Source: Ectothiorhodospiraceae bacterium BW-2
GTDB lineage: Bacteria > Pseudomonadota > Gammaproteobacteria > Thiohalomonadales > Thiohalomonadaceae
Reading direction: 5' to 3'
NCBI GenBank assembly: GCA_008375315.1
Contig: CP032507.1
Span: 248,001 to 312,000 of the forward strand
DNA length: 64,000 nucleotides
A model generated the notes under the pieces. That model was not told where the DNA came from and searched no databases. It worked only from the letters and a program-made list of their open reading frames with translations. Below are positions 8,732 to 17,941 of this stretch, in pieces. The translations under genes and the position numbers were made by a program. The number at the start of each line of letters is the position of its first letter. Within the stretch, counting starts at the first letter, position 1.

Positions 8732-10012
8732 ATGGACAACAGACCCGACTGGTATCGCAGTAACCGTTATAAACTCCACTTTGACCGTCCCTGTAGTCTG
8801 ACCGAAGCAGAGCGAATCGTGCTCCATCCAAGCCGCATCACCCAACACGCTTTTTTACCGCTGATCACCCATCAGCTAGGGCACAAACGCAAAGTTCAGC
8901 TCATCAATGGCACCCTTGAACGGAGTAGTCGCTCGCGTGCAGTAAGCTACCCTGGGCACCTTGATGGCCATATCTATAACTACTATCGACAAATGCTCAG
9001 CGAACGCTATGAGCAGCAGGTGGCACAATATCAGTTAGCCGATCATATTCTCGCCTTTCGCCCAGGACAACAGAGCAATATCGAGGTCGCGATTAAAGCT
9101 TTTAGCGCTATTGAGCAGATGAGAGATTGCACCGCTATCGGGGTGGATGTTCACGCTTTTTTTGATTCGTTGGATCACGGCGTCCTGAAGCAGGCGTGGC
9201 AGAAGCTGCTCGGCACAGCTAAGTTGCCCGATGATCACTATGCGATTTTTCGTTCGCTAACCCGCTTTAGCTTTGTCGATCGGGATGCAATCTATGCAGA
9301 GCTCGGTCTCTCATGCCATAACCCTCAACCCACCGGTGAGATTTGGCGGCTGTGTAGTGCTAAAACCTTCCGAAATGAGATAAGAGGCAACGGGTTACTG
9401 AAGGTGAACCGCCAGTCCAAAGGGATCCCACAGGGAGTCTCCATCTCGGCGCTGCTCTCAAACATCTATATGCTTGAGTTTGATACGCACCTGAAAACTT
9501 ATGCTGAAGCAGCAGGTGGCCACTACTTCCGCTTCTGCGATGACATTCTGCTGCTGCTACCACCGAATCAGGAGCAGCAGGCTTTAGCCACGGTGAAGGC
9601 GTTAATTGAGCAGCTTAAACTGGAGCTCAATCTGAGCAAAACCGAAGTGGTCTCATTTCAAACCGTGCACGGCAGAATCAGTTCTGACAGGCCCTTACAA
9701 TATTTGGGGCTGACTTTTAACGGCCGTGAGGTGCGAATTCGCGACAGCAGCCTTGATCGCTTCCGGCGCAAAATGCGTAACCGGGTGCGGTTAGCGCGCA
9801 AAACGCAGGCCAAATATAACCGTCTGCGGGCAAAGCGAGGCCAGCCACCAACTCGGCTCTATACCCGTAAACTCTATCAGCAAAATACCCATTTAGGGCG
9901 GCAAAATTTTATTCGCTATGCCATGCGAGTGGCCAAACAGAGCGGTTCGACCGCGGTTAACAAACAGATTAAACAGCTGCTACAGCAGTTTGAAGCGTTA
10001 ATTAGCGAGTAA
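8732..10012 (+). CDS. Reverse transcriptase, probable antiviral DRT2-type
   Basis: A 426-residue reverse transcriptase. Polymerase motifs are A (GVDVHAFFDSLDH, Asp139), B (GIPQGVSISALLSNIYM, 231-247) and C (FRFCDDILLL, FCDD at 268-271). The SALLSNIYM block, the [YF]CDD catalytic box and the N-terminal SYPGHLDGHIYNYY region are features I associate with DRT2 antiviral RTs, rather than with group II introns, retrons or diversity-generating RTs. There is no maturase or endonuclease domain. ATG 8732 is chosen for its AAGGTGAAGG site; the frame stays open upstream to 8591. A structured RNA precedes it. The exact subclass needs a phylogeny. Confidence 0.7.
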   Translation: MDNRPDWYRSNRYKLHFDRPCSLTEAERIVLHPSRITQHAFLPLITHQLGHKRKVQLINGTLERSSRSRAVSYPGHLDGHIYNYYRQMLSERYEQQVAQYQLADHILAFRPGQQSNIEVAIKAFSAIEQMRDCTAIGVDVHAFFDSLDHGVLKQAWQKLLGTAKLPDDHYAIFRSLTRFSFVDRDAIYAELGLSCHNPQPTGEIWRLCSAKTFRNEIRGNGLLKVNRQSKGIPQGVSISALLSNIYMLEFDTHLKTYAEAAGGHYFRFCDDILLLLPPNQEQQALATVKALIEQLKLELNLSKTEVVSFQTVHGRISSDRPLQYLGLTFNGREVRIRDSSLDRFRRKMRNRVRLARKTQAKYNRLRAKRGQPPTRLYTRKLYQQNTHLGRQNFIRYAMRVAKQSGSTAVNKQIKQLLQQFEALISE

Positions 10013-10017
10013 CCCTA

Positions 10018-11274
10018 TCAACCCATACCGTTATCGTTCAGCCACTGTTTAACCGCGTCGAAGGTTTGCTGGGCCGGCTCGCGGTTATACTTCAGCCTTA
10101 ATTGCCCGATGCGGGGTCGGTTTTGATGCAGGATAATCTCCAAAGTCGCCCGCTCCGGCACCGTGACTTGGTAAATATAACACGCCCCCCGCAAAATACG
10201 CTCGCGATAGCTGGCGACACAGTGGTGCATCGCTCTGCCCTCACGCAACAGCATCACGCTATTGGTAATCGGTATAATCGTCTCACTCCCCTGAACCGGT
10301 GGCTGGTGGTAAACCTCCCTCTCTAGCAGCGCCTCTCGCTGTTCGTTGTAGCGCTCTGACAGGTTTTGATGCAGCCGCTCCAGCCCCTCATACTGTTTTA
10401 GCTGTAACAGACGCCTGATAGCAGCGTCATCCCCCAACGCTTGCGCCATCTCCAGCGTATCACGGTAGGTGATTTTAAGATCGCGCATCTCTCGCATCCA
10501 ACGATTACGAAACCGGGAAAAGTGTTCAGTCGCACTCTGATGATGCGGCTGTTGCCTGAGTTCATGAGCCAGCCGATTCGACTCAAGGTTTTTAGGCCGA
10601 AAATAGGTATAGACCAACTCAGCCGGCATCTCACCCTCATGAATCAGGTGTAATAGCTCTGTCGCTATCCCCTCCTCTTTCCAGTCAGCCGGTTGTGCCC
10701 GCGCCAAAGGGGCTAGCGCCTCGCTGCGTAGCAGCCACTGTAACAGCCTATAGTCCCGTTCACTGCCCTGATAGATTGGGATCTGACTCAGCAGCTATAG
10801 CGCCAGTTTAGGCGATCGCTTTACCCATTCAGCGGCGCTATCACCGAGCCAATTAAGTAGCAGATGGTGCAGTTTCTGTTGTAGCGCTTTATGGACCAGT
10901 TGCTGCCAGTTAGCCTGATCCCGATCGATATCACCGGCCCACAGCCAGTAAAAAGTCGGATGGACATGGAGAAGCTGGGCCGCATAAGGCTCTAAGGCGG
11001 CAAGATGGAGCATCGGATAGTTGCCATAGCGATAGTAACTCACGGCCTGCTGATGCGCGGACGGAATCGTCTGCCGAATCTGCTGCAAAATCGGATTAGC
11101 ACTCGATAGCAGTCCTAAATCGGAGATATCCTCCACCCGCTCCCATCAATCAGACTGCTGCTGTTCCACCCACAAGCCGCTGTGCCAGCTACTGATACGC
11201 AGTGTCATGTTGAGTGCCGGAATCGGCAGGATGTTCCAGTCGATTGAGGGGTAGTGTACGGCAGCGTTGTTCAA
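10018..11274 (-). pseudogene. PcfJ-like protein gene interrupted by two in-frame stops
   Basis: One reading frame runs from a TTG at 11274 (GGAG upstream) to 10018 but is broken by TGA at 11146-11148 and TAG at 10795-10797. The last part carries the PcfJ-like signature LREGRAMHHCVASYRERILRG...YQVTVPERATLEI and QLRLKYNREP. PcfJ-like proteins are widespread in plasmids and accessory DNA and their role is poorly known. The sequence on both sides of each stop remains coherent, so this is recent decay or read-through rather than an old ruin. It faces the reverse transcriptase tail to tail with a gap of five bases. Confidence 0.7.
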
Positions 11275-11581
11275 AGGCTATGTCTCCAATAGTTGTGGAT
11301 GAGGGCGGCTACTATTTTAAATCGCAAACAACTTAGCAAAGCCGATGCCAAAATGGAATGAATTGCTACGCCATCACGCCGCAAGTGGTCAATAGCCCCC
11401 CTAAAACCGGCTCTAAAATAAAATATTTTACCAGCTAGATAATTTATTTTACCAAAACCCATTTTAACTGAGGAAAATATCACCCAAAAATATCTTATCA
11501 TTATGAAATAAAACAAAAAATAAAAACTGGATCATCGGTTGCTCTAAGCAGCGCACATTCCAATTTTCTAAGGGAGAAGTT
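11275..11581. other. Intergenic region between divergent PcfJ-like gene and DuOB operon
   Basis: About 300 AT-rich bases with no coding signal. It should hold the promoters for the divergent units on either side. I see no clear sigma54 or sigma70 match that I would assign. Confidence 0.4.
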
Positions 11582-12220
11582 ATGATGAGCCAGGTCGTTA
11601 TTTTTGCCAACTCTATCAAAAAGCAGCAGCGTTGCATCGCGGGAAAAAGGGTCGACACCAAAGGCTGGATTCGCCCCGTTGCCTCTAATGACGGCGCCGA
11701 AATCAGCGCTAATCGCTGTCTGGTAAAAGCCGATCAACGCTGGCTGGAAACGGCTCCGCTGCAACTGGTCGAAATGGAGTTAGGTAATCCAGTTCCCTTG
11801 GTTAATCAGCCGGAAAATTACTTAATGACCAATAAGCCTTGGCGCTATATTCGTCATCTTAACAGCCATGAGTTGGGCGATTATCTCGATACCCCTGAAT
11901 CATTGTGGGGCAGCGGTGCTTGGATCGATTATAGCGATATTGAGCAAGGGTCACTGGTGATTGATAAATCACTGCTTTTGGTGAAGGTCGAACAGCTTCA
12001 TCTCTTCTATCGCGAAACCAGCTATGGGCGGGTTAAGCGGCGGGCTCGGTTCGTCTATAACCACCACAACTACGACTTGCCGGTGACCGATCCGGCGTTT
12101 GCGCAGCAGGTGGAGCAGGCAACGCACCACACTATTTTGTGCATCAGTCTCGGCGAAAAGTTCGACTACTATGGTGATGGTAACTATAGTTGTTTCAAAA
12201 TTGTCGCCTCCATTCTTTAA
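11582..12220 (+). CDS. Dual OB-domain (DuOB) protein
   Basis: A 212-residue protein matching the dual OB-fold (DuOB) family, with the opening VVIFANSIKKQQRCIAGKRV, then GWIRPVAS, and a hydrophobic end with SLGEKFDYYGDGNYSCFKIVASI. DuOB proteins occur in predicted conflict and nucleic-acid-modification loci, often beside DUF488 and DUF4326 genes, as here. The biochemical role is not established; an OB fold suggests nucleic-acid or nucleotide binding. The start has a GGGAGAAG site. It is the first gene of a three-gene operon with a 12-base gap to the next. Confidence 0.75.
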   Translation: MMSQVVIFANSIKKQQRCIAGKRVDTKGWIRPVASNDGAEISANRCLVKADQRWLETAPLQLVEMELGNPVPLVNQPENYLMTNKPWRYIRHLNSHELGDYLDTPESLWGSGAWIDYSDIEQGSLVIDKSLLLVKVEQLHLFYRETSYGRVKRRARFVYNHHNYDLPVTDPAFAQQVEQATHHTILCISLGEKFDYYGDGNYSCFKIVASIL

Positions 12221-12232
12221 AGGAGTTTACTC

Positions 12233-12673
12233 ATGAAAACTTATACTCTTGGCTTTACCCAGAAAAATGCGGAGAAATTTTTCTCGTTAATTCGTCAAAG
12301 TGGGGTTAAACAGCTGTTGGATGTGCGGTTACACAATAACTCACAGCTAGCGGGTTTTACTAAACGGGATGACTTGCGTTTTTTTCTGCGGGAGTTGTGT
12401 CAGGTCGATTACCACTATGTCACTGAATTGGCTCCGACTAAGCAGATTTTGACACCCTATAAAAAGGGCGAAATGAGCTGGGATGTCTATGAAGATCGCT
12501 ATATGGATCTGATGGCACAGCGCCGGGTAGAGCGTTCCGTCACACCGGAGCAGCTTCATGGCGGTTGCCTGCTGTGTAGTGAACATCAGCCGCACCATTG
12601 CCATCGCCGCCTTGCGGTTGAGTATCTGAATCGTACTTTGGATCTGAATTTGGAGGTTATCCATTTAGTATGA
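12233..12673 (+). CDS. DUF488 domain protein
   Basis: A 146-residue DUF488 protein: YTLGFTQKNAEKFFSLI at the start, LLDVRLHN in the core, and the conserved C-terminal LLCSEHQPHHCHRRLAVEYL with Cys/His residues that could bind metal or serve in catalysis. DUF488 proteins are of unknown biochemical function and are common in defence and stress islands. AAAGGAG precedes the ATG. The stop codon overlaps the start of the next gene as ATGA, so translation is coupled. Confidence 0.8.
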   Translation: MKTYTLGFTQKNAEKFFSLIRQSGVKQLLDVRLHNNSQLAGFTKRDDLRFFLRELCQVDYHYVTELAPTKQILTPYKKGEMSWDVYEDRYMDLMAQRRVERSVTPEQLHGGCLLCSEHQPHHCHRRLAVEYLNRTLDLNLEVIHLV

Positions 12674-13281
12674 GCACACCATCGCTTCCCCATATACTGG
12701 TTGCATATCCTAAGCTGTTTCGCTGTTACAGTAAGTTTGCGCGTAAATTAGATCACCTGTTAAGCCGTAGTGGTGAGGTTAATTTAATCGCCCTAAACGA
12801 TTGGCATCAGTGGTTAGAGCAGTATCGCTCTGAACGAGAGGCAGCAACGCATATCAGCACAATAGATCAGTTAGAGGATATCACGCTCACTCACGCGGTT
12901 TTATTCGATGATGGTCAGGAGCTAAGTGAGTTAATCGACTACTGTAAGCAACAGCAGCTTAATTGGCGACTGATCCCGATTCGACTCACGCGGATTGTCA
13001 ATGTGGATCGAAAAGAGGCGCATGATGTCTATATCGGCAGGGGTTCGCCTTGGGGCAATCCCTATGCGGTAGGATTTGGCATGTCGCCGGATGAGGGGCA
13101 GGATGATCGGGACGAAGCGATTCGAAAGTTTCAGTACGATTTTGAGCGTGACTATCTTAAGAGCAAGCGTACCGAGTATCATCAGTTAATCGGTAAGGTG
13201 TTAGGGTGCCACTGTAAGCCGGCTGCGTGTCATGGCGATGTGATTGTCGATTATTTGAATGGGGTGGATGATGGTAAGTAA
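12670..13281 (+). CDS. DUF4326 domain protein
   Basis: A 203-residue protein. The C-terminal half (about 115-200) is a DUF4326 domain: VYIGRGSPWGNPYAVG, then LGCHCKPAACHGDVIVDYL, with the conserved Cys/His cluster. The N-terminal 110 residues are a small alpha/beta domain with no name I recognise, starting HILVAYPKLFRCYSKF. It overlaps the DUF488 gene by four bases. Both families share a Cys-His C-terminal element followed by a [VI]-x-Y-L helix, suggesting related chemistry; that is my inference. It meets the neighbouring PLD-like gene tail to tail with no gap. Confidence 0.8.
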   Translation: MSTPSLPHILVAYPKLFRCYSKFARKLDHLLSRSGEVNLIALNDWHQWLEQYRSEREAATHISTIDQLEDITLTHAVLFDDGQELSELIDYCKQQQLNWRLIPIRLTRIVNVDRKEAHDVYIGRGSPWGNPYAVGFGMSPDEGQDDRDEAIRKFQYDFERDYLKSKRTEYHQLIGKVLGCHCKPAACHGDVIVDYLNGVDDGK

Positions 13282-14217
13282 TCATAATTCCAGCGAAATT
13301 TTAATCTCATCTACCAGCCGATAATGACTATTTTGAGGATCAAATCGTTGCGATACCGACTGATAAATCGGCTCTTCTAATAGCGTAATGAGCGTAGTTT
13401 CGTTTGGGTTTGTGCTGGCATCTAAGCCGATACTAAACTGCACTCCCCCCCTATCGGTTAGAATAAAGCGGTCGTGGATATTGTTACTCCAGTCGGTTTC
13501 GCTCCAACGATAGAAGTGGATCGAGATATTTGGCGGTAGTTGCTCTACAAAATTTTGGCACCCTTGATAAAAACCGTTTCGGTCGGGTTTACTTCTCTTT
13601 GGATTATCGCCTAAAAGATGAAAAATCAGCGCAACATTCTGATTTTTTTTAGCGATGATGCCTTGATGCCAAGTGGTTGTAAGTTCGATTAAGGGTCGAT
13701 ACCAACGCTCGGAAAAGGGGCTAAAGTGTGGATCAATTAAAGTTAATGTTTGGCTTCGATGCAGCAGAGGTGAGAGTGTTTTCGCTATCAGTGCCGCATC
13801 GCGTTTAATTTCGATCATGGTGCTACTTTGCCATAGCGGTTCCTCTTCATCTAATGTCTCATTGATCAGCACAAAGGGGAGTTGATCGGGGTTGGTTTCG
13901 CTAATAATGGCATCAAACGGGTGGAGTGCGTGTTCATGGATTGCATTTTCGAGCCAACTGATCTCATCTTGCCACTGGCATGGACACAAACGAGCCGATA
14001 ATTTATCACGCCGTTTACTCATTAAAGTCAATCGCTCTTCAATCCGCTTTTTTTCCATCGTTTTGCAGTGGGTTAGCGCATCATAGACCAGTTTTCGCCA
14101 CCGTTTGGGGTATTCGGCAATCAGCTTGCCCTTTGAAATGCCAAACTGTTCGGTTAAGTATCGAAAATTTTGCCAGTTGCTTAATAACTCTGGATCGATG
14201 GCATACTCTTTAATCAT
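13282..14217 (-). CDS. PLD-like protein paired with AAA ATPase (copy 1)
   Basis: A 311-residue protein. Its C-terminal region has a phospholipase-D-like motif with Arg in place of Lys, IHDRFILTDRGGVQFSIGLD (HxRxxxxD), similar to MIT_C-type PLD-like domains. Upstream, TLIDPHFSPF marks a core strand. Only one such motif is visible, so a dimeric active site is likely if it is active. The same architecture recurs at 18643-19590 with another ATPase. It lies 136 bases downstream of a DUF3696 ATPase on the same strand, so I infer an ATPase sensor with a PLD-like effector. The ATG at 14217 has GGAG nine bases upstream. Confidence 0.65.
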   Translation of the reverse strand: MIKEYAIDPELLSNWQNFRYLTEQFGISKGKLIAEYPKRWRKLVYDALTHCKTMEKKRIEERLTLMSKRRDKLSARLCPCQWQDEISWLENAIHEHALHPFDAIISETNPDQLPFVLINETLDEEEPLWQSSTMIEIKRDAALIAKTLSPLLHRSQTLTLIDPHFSPFSERWYRPLIELTTTWHQGIIAKKNQNVALIFHLLGDNPKRSKPDRNGFYQGCQNFVEQLPPNISIHFYRWSETDWSNNIHDRFILTDRGGVQFSIGLDASTNPNETTLITLLEEPIYQSVSQRFDPQNSHYRLVDEIKISLEL

Positions 14218-14250
14218 GGCTATCGCTCCGTTCGCTATCAAAATCGAGAG

Positions 14251-14278
14251 ATTCTACCTGTTTATATTCGGGTAGAAT
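14251..14278 (-). repeat. Inverted repeat between ATPase and PLD-like gene (copy 1 pair)
   Basis: ATTCTACC (14251-14258) pairs with GGTAGAAT (14271-14278), a perfect 8-bp stem with a 12-base loop. It lies between the ATPase stop and the PLD-like start. No clear U-run follows on the minus strand, so it may attenuate, stabilise mRNA ends or bind a regulator rather than terminate. Confidence 0.5.
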
Positions 14279-14353
14279 TTCCAATTTCTGTATTAGTAGG
14301 GCTAAGTTCATTTAGTTTTTTCTCTCTCTTTATAGTTTTAGTTCCAATAGATA

Positions 14354-16216
14354 TTAAAACAGCTCATCGGCTCGCTCTTCAAAAAAGCCATTCGGCCAAT
14401 CATCGATGAATTCCCCCTCTTCGTCAATACGCAGGCGTTGGGCGGTAGTGGCGCCGTCTTTGGTGTCGATATAATACACAGCGATGTCTTTTGGATTCAG
14501 TTGATTACCATTTTCTATCGGTTCACGAATACGCCGTAACAGGCGTAACAACAAATGCTCACTATGGGTTTCAAACAGAAATAGCCGCTGTTGTTTATTA
14601 TTTGCTTGTTCATCGTCATCTAATAATTTACCTGCAATCAACTCTCCTAGTATAACCTGCAAACGCGGATGGATATGTAATTCAGGCTGCTCATTCATAA
14701 AAATCGGACTTCCCTTACTTAATAGCCCGACAATAATCGGTACGATTTGCGAGATACCTGTCCCCACATCGCTGACATTTACCTCTACATCTCGCCTAAC
14801 ATCTATCAGCTTTAAAATTTGCTGAAAACGGCCACTACGATTGATTTGTTCAATTAATTTTGGCAGATCGATATTATTTTCACCGTTCGCGATCTTTTCC
14901 AGCTCTCCTTCAACTTCCATATTAAGTGCAAGAACTTTTGATTTTTTTATCCGGTAGCCACAATTAAACTTATCTGTATCACATAGATATTGATTTACAA
15001 TAGACAAATTTTCATCTGTTAGTTGATTTAATGACTGCCATGCTGCAATACCATTATGCCAATTTTCATGACTGTATTGTTCTTGAATCTGTTCTTGTGT
15101 TGGGACTTTTCTAAGAGGACCAATATATTTTGCTTCTGTTAAAAAATTAGATACCTCTTCAAATGACCCTGATAAAAGAGTATTAAAAAAATAGTAAAAC
15201 AGCGCATTAGTATATTTATGCTTAATTGGTATTTCTTTATAACGATTCTCTATATCAATATAATTTTTCAACACATCTGGTTCAACATCAACTTCCTCAT
15301 AATAAAAACTAGGAATATCAGGATTATCAAAGTCTTCATAAGCTACTGATTTTTTATTTGGAGGATGATCCAAAAAATCACTAATTTCATTTAGCTTGTC
15401 AAAAAAATGGAGCATTACATTTCGATATACATCAGCACCGACATAATCTTTAGAAAAACCTGGAAATAGAATTTTCTCCTTATTAACATTCTTCCATAGA
15501 CTATCTTCATAGACTATACCATCAAATAAGTATTTCCAACCAATGTTATCTCTTGAGTCTTTAGTTAAGTAGCGCTTATTTTCTAATAGGAACCAAGGAT
15601 GAAAAAAATTAATCTCTATCCAATTAGGGTCAGGGTCATTTCCTCCTTCTGTGCTAATTGTTACGACAACTTCATTTTTTGCAATAAATTTAAGATGTGA
15701 CAAAAATGCACGCTTTTCTTTTTCTTCCCAACTAATTGAAAATTCAATAATCAAACCTTCTGTTACTGTATTTGCGCTTAGAAGAGGGTAATTTTTTATC
15801 TCTTCAGCAGCATTTTCATTAGGGATCTCTCTCGGACGCTTCTCATGAGGAAAATAAATCTTTCCCGAACGCTTCTCTCTTACAAAACTCATATATCCAC
15901 CTGTTGTACTTTCAACAAATAGATCCCAATTCCACAAAGCATCAATCTCAATCCCAAACTTAATCGACCGACTCAAATCATGCCCATGCACCAAATTGGC
16001 AAACCCACCCAAATCCATCGAAGTGCCACCGACACGGGTATAGCGGTTATTACACTCCTGATGATTCACCACATCATTAAGATAAGCCAGCGCCTGCAAC
16101 AGCGTACTTTTGCCAGCACTATTAGGCCCATAGAGCAGCGTAATCGGTGCCAGCTCAAACTTAACCGGCTCACGAATGCCTTTAAAATTTTCAATTGTAA
16201 TCGACTTAATAGCCAT
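14354..16216 (-). CDS. AAA15-type ATPase with DUF3696 domain (copy 1)
   Basis: A 620-residue SMC/ABC-like ATPase. Walker A is GPNSAGKS (30-37) after the strand start SITIENFKGI; the signature region is DVGTGISQIVPIIVGLL; Walker B and D-loop are FMNEQPELHIHP; a conserved HSEHLLLRLLRR follows, and the end DDWPNGFFEE is the DUF3696 signature. Related ATPases act as sensors in OLD-, PARIS- and retron-type defence. The ATG at 16216 fits the family start better than an in-frame codon 32 residues upstream. The middle of the gene is AT-rich compared with its ends, suggesting foreign origin. Its partner is the PLD-like gene downstream. Confidence 0.8.
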   Translation of the reverse strand: MAIKSITIENFKGIREPVKFELAPITLLYGPNSAGKSTLLQALAYLNDVVNHQECNNRYTRVGGTSMDLGGFANLVHGHDLSRSIKFGIEIDALWNWDLFVESTTGGYMSFVREKRSGKIYFPHEKRPREIPNENAAEEIKNYPLLSANTVTEGLIIEFSISWEEKEKRAFLSHLKFIAKNEVVVTISTEGGNDPDPNWIEINFFHPWFLLENKRYLTKDSRDNIGWKYLFDGIVYEDSLWKNVNKEKILFPGFSKDYVGADVYRNVMLHFFDKLNEISDFLDHPPNKKSVAYEDFDNPDIPSFYYEEVDVEPDVLKNYIDIENRYKEIPIKHKYTNALFYYFFNTLLSGSFEEVSNFLTEAKYIGPLRKVPTQEQIQEQYSHENWHNGIAAWQSLNQLTDENLSIVNQYLCDTDKFNCGYRIKKSKVLALNMEVEGELEKIANGENNIDLPKLIEQINRSGRFQQILKLIDVRRDVEVNVSDVGTGISQIVPIIVGLLSKGSPIFMNEQPELHIHPRLQVILGELIAGKLLDDDEQANNKQQRLFLFETHSEHLLLRLLRRIREPIENGNQLNPKDIAVYYIDTKDGATTAQRLRIDEEGEFIDDWPNGFFEERADELF

Positions 16217-16411
16217 TGCTCTGTTCCCGTTCCAATTTTGAGTGTGTACGCAAACCCATCCGGTTTCCGAATAAAAAATAACCCTCTGCCCTATCCGCAG
16301 TATGTTCCACACAGCAGAGTGCGAATAAGGCTAACGACTGAGGGCTCAAGCCGTAGGAGACTCTCTGCTGCTTTGGTATGCCGGATAAAGCACTTAATAT
16401 GCCAACTATAC

Positions 16412-17902
16412 TCACTGCTCGCTAATTCCATAACGCGCCATGCGTTTAGTTAAAGTCTGATTGGTATCCTTATAGCCTAACAGCTTAGAAGCCCCCTTCT
16501 TACTCTGCCCCGACTCCTGCCACGCCCGCTCAATATAGTGGCGTTCAACCTCCTCAAGTACCTGAGATACCTTGAAATTGTCATCCAGTGGCCGCCCCAA
16601 CACACCATCACTACTTTGTGCTTGCGGCCGCAGCAATATCGCCTGAGCCAAATCCTCCGCGGTAATCATCTCACCGCGCTGCCATAGCGTGGCACGAATT
16701 AAGGTATTCTCCAACTCGCGCACATTCCCCGGCCATGGGTGACTTAAAATAATATTTGTGGCCTCAACAGAAAGTTTTTTACTCTCTAGCTGCTCCTCTT
16801 TGGCAATGCGCTGCAACAGTCGCTCGGCTAAATAGAGTAGATCCCCCTCCCTTTGGCGTAAAGGCGGAAGGGTTAACACCCCAATAGAGACCCGATAGAA
16901 CAGATCTTCGCGAAATTTTCCTTCCATCACCCGCTGCGCTAAATCACGGTGAGTTGCCGCAATCAGGCGAACATCGACACCGATCTCTGCCCCACCCCCG
17001 ACTCGCCGGATCTTCTTCTCCTGAAACACCCGCAATAGCCGTACCTGAGCATCGAGCGGTAATTCGCCCAGCTCATCTAAAAAAATAGTGCCGCCATTGG
17101 CCGCCTCAAATATCCCCTTTTTTTGTACATTCGCGCCGGTAAAAGCCCCCTTTTCATGACCAAACAGCTCTGAGTCGATCAGCTCTGGCGGAATCGAGCC
17201 ACAGTTGAGGGCAATGAAGGGTTTATCGGCCCGGGGGCTGCTGTTATGAATGGCAGTGGCAAATAGCTCTTTACCGGTACCGGTCTCTCCTAGCAACAGC
17301 ACCGGAATTGAGCGTTGCGCTAGTTGAGCTGCCTTCAGCTTCAGTTCCTGCATCACACGACTTTGGGCGTAGATGTCGCTAAAGTGTGTCGCAGAGGTGG
17401 TATCGAAATCACTCAACGAGTGCAGCTGTTGATCCGATAGCGGCGTAAACTCAGCCGCAATTTGAAACGGTAGCGTCACCTGTTTCAACCCAAATTGCAG
17501 TGACGATGCCAATAAGGTAACTTTTTTAAACCGGGTCTGGGTCAGCAGCAGCCAGACCGCATGCATCGCTGGGGTACCGGGGCTAAGTAGCACCGCAGTC
17601 TGCGCCTGATCATCAATCAAAGGGGTTAGCACCGCCTTTTCAGCTAAATAGATGGCGGCATAATCGACCGGAATCATCTGCTCATCATGCCACTGCAGCA
17701 CCACTTCGGCATCGATCTGTGGCTGTAACCAGTCAATATAGCGTTGGGTTCGCTCTATTGGGTAGTTACTGAGTAGCAGAATCTGTTGTAACGCTGGCAT
17801 CAGATCGGCAAGCGAAGCGAAAATCGGCCCTCGATTATCCTCCGACTCTATGCCCTTAAGGTCGTGGTCACCCACCCAACAAATTAATCGGGTAATGGTC
17901 AC
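16412..17902 (-). CDS. Sigma54-dependent activator with CARF-like N-terminal domain (RtcR-like architecture)
   Basis: A 496-residue bacterial enhancer-binding protein. The N-terminal 150 residues form a Rossmann-like domain with LLLSNYP and LSPGTPAMHAVWLLL (107-120), a CARF-type ligand-binding pattern as in RtcR. The AAA+ domain has Walker A GETGTGKE (205-212), the sigma54-contacting GAFTGA loop (252-257) and Walker B GGTIFLDELGELP. The C-terminus holds a Fis-type helix-turn-helix (KKGASKLLGYKDTNQTL). It should drive sigma54 promoters upon binding a nucleotide or RNA end. The sigma54 promoter at 23464-23479 is the obvious target. The ligand is unknown. Confidence 0.85.
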   Translation of the reverse strand: MTITRLICWVGDHDLKGIESEDNRGPIFASLADLMPALQQILLLSNYPIERTQRYIDWLQPQIDAEVVLQWHDEQMIPVDYAAIYLAEKAVLTPLIDDQAQTAVLLSPGTPAMHAVWLLLTQTRFKKVTLLASSLQFGLKQVTLPFQIAAEFTPLSDQQLHSLSDFDTTSATHFSDIYAQSRVMQELKLKAAQLAQRSIPVLLLGETGTGKELFATAIHNSSPRADKPFIALNCGSIPPELIDSELFGHEKGAFTGANVQKKGIFEAANGGTIFLDELGELPLDAQVRLLRVFQEKKIRRVGGGAEIGVDVRLIAATHRDLAQRVMEGKFREDLFYRVSIGVLTLPPLRQREGDLLYLAERLLQRIAKEEQLESKKLSVEATNIILSHPWPGNVRELENTLIRATLWQRGEMITAEDLAQAILLRPQAQSSDGVLGRPLDDNFKVSQVLEEVERHYIERAWQESGQSKKGASKLLGYKDTNQTLTKRMARYGISEQ

Positions 17903-17941
17903 AGTTGCTGCTGCTCCTTTTATCCGTCTGAAACTTAACCG

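Noticed and set aside
8732-10012. Reverse transcriptase as part of a diversity-generating retroelement with the lectin-fold end at 3-188
   Set aside because: Its motif B and catalytic box differ from DGR RTs, and no template repeat is seen near it.
10018-11274. In-frame TGA and TAG as selenocysteine or pyrrolysine codons
   Set aside because: No SECIS-like hairpin was evident after the TGA, and the PcfJ-like family has no such residues that I know of.
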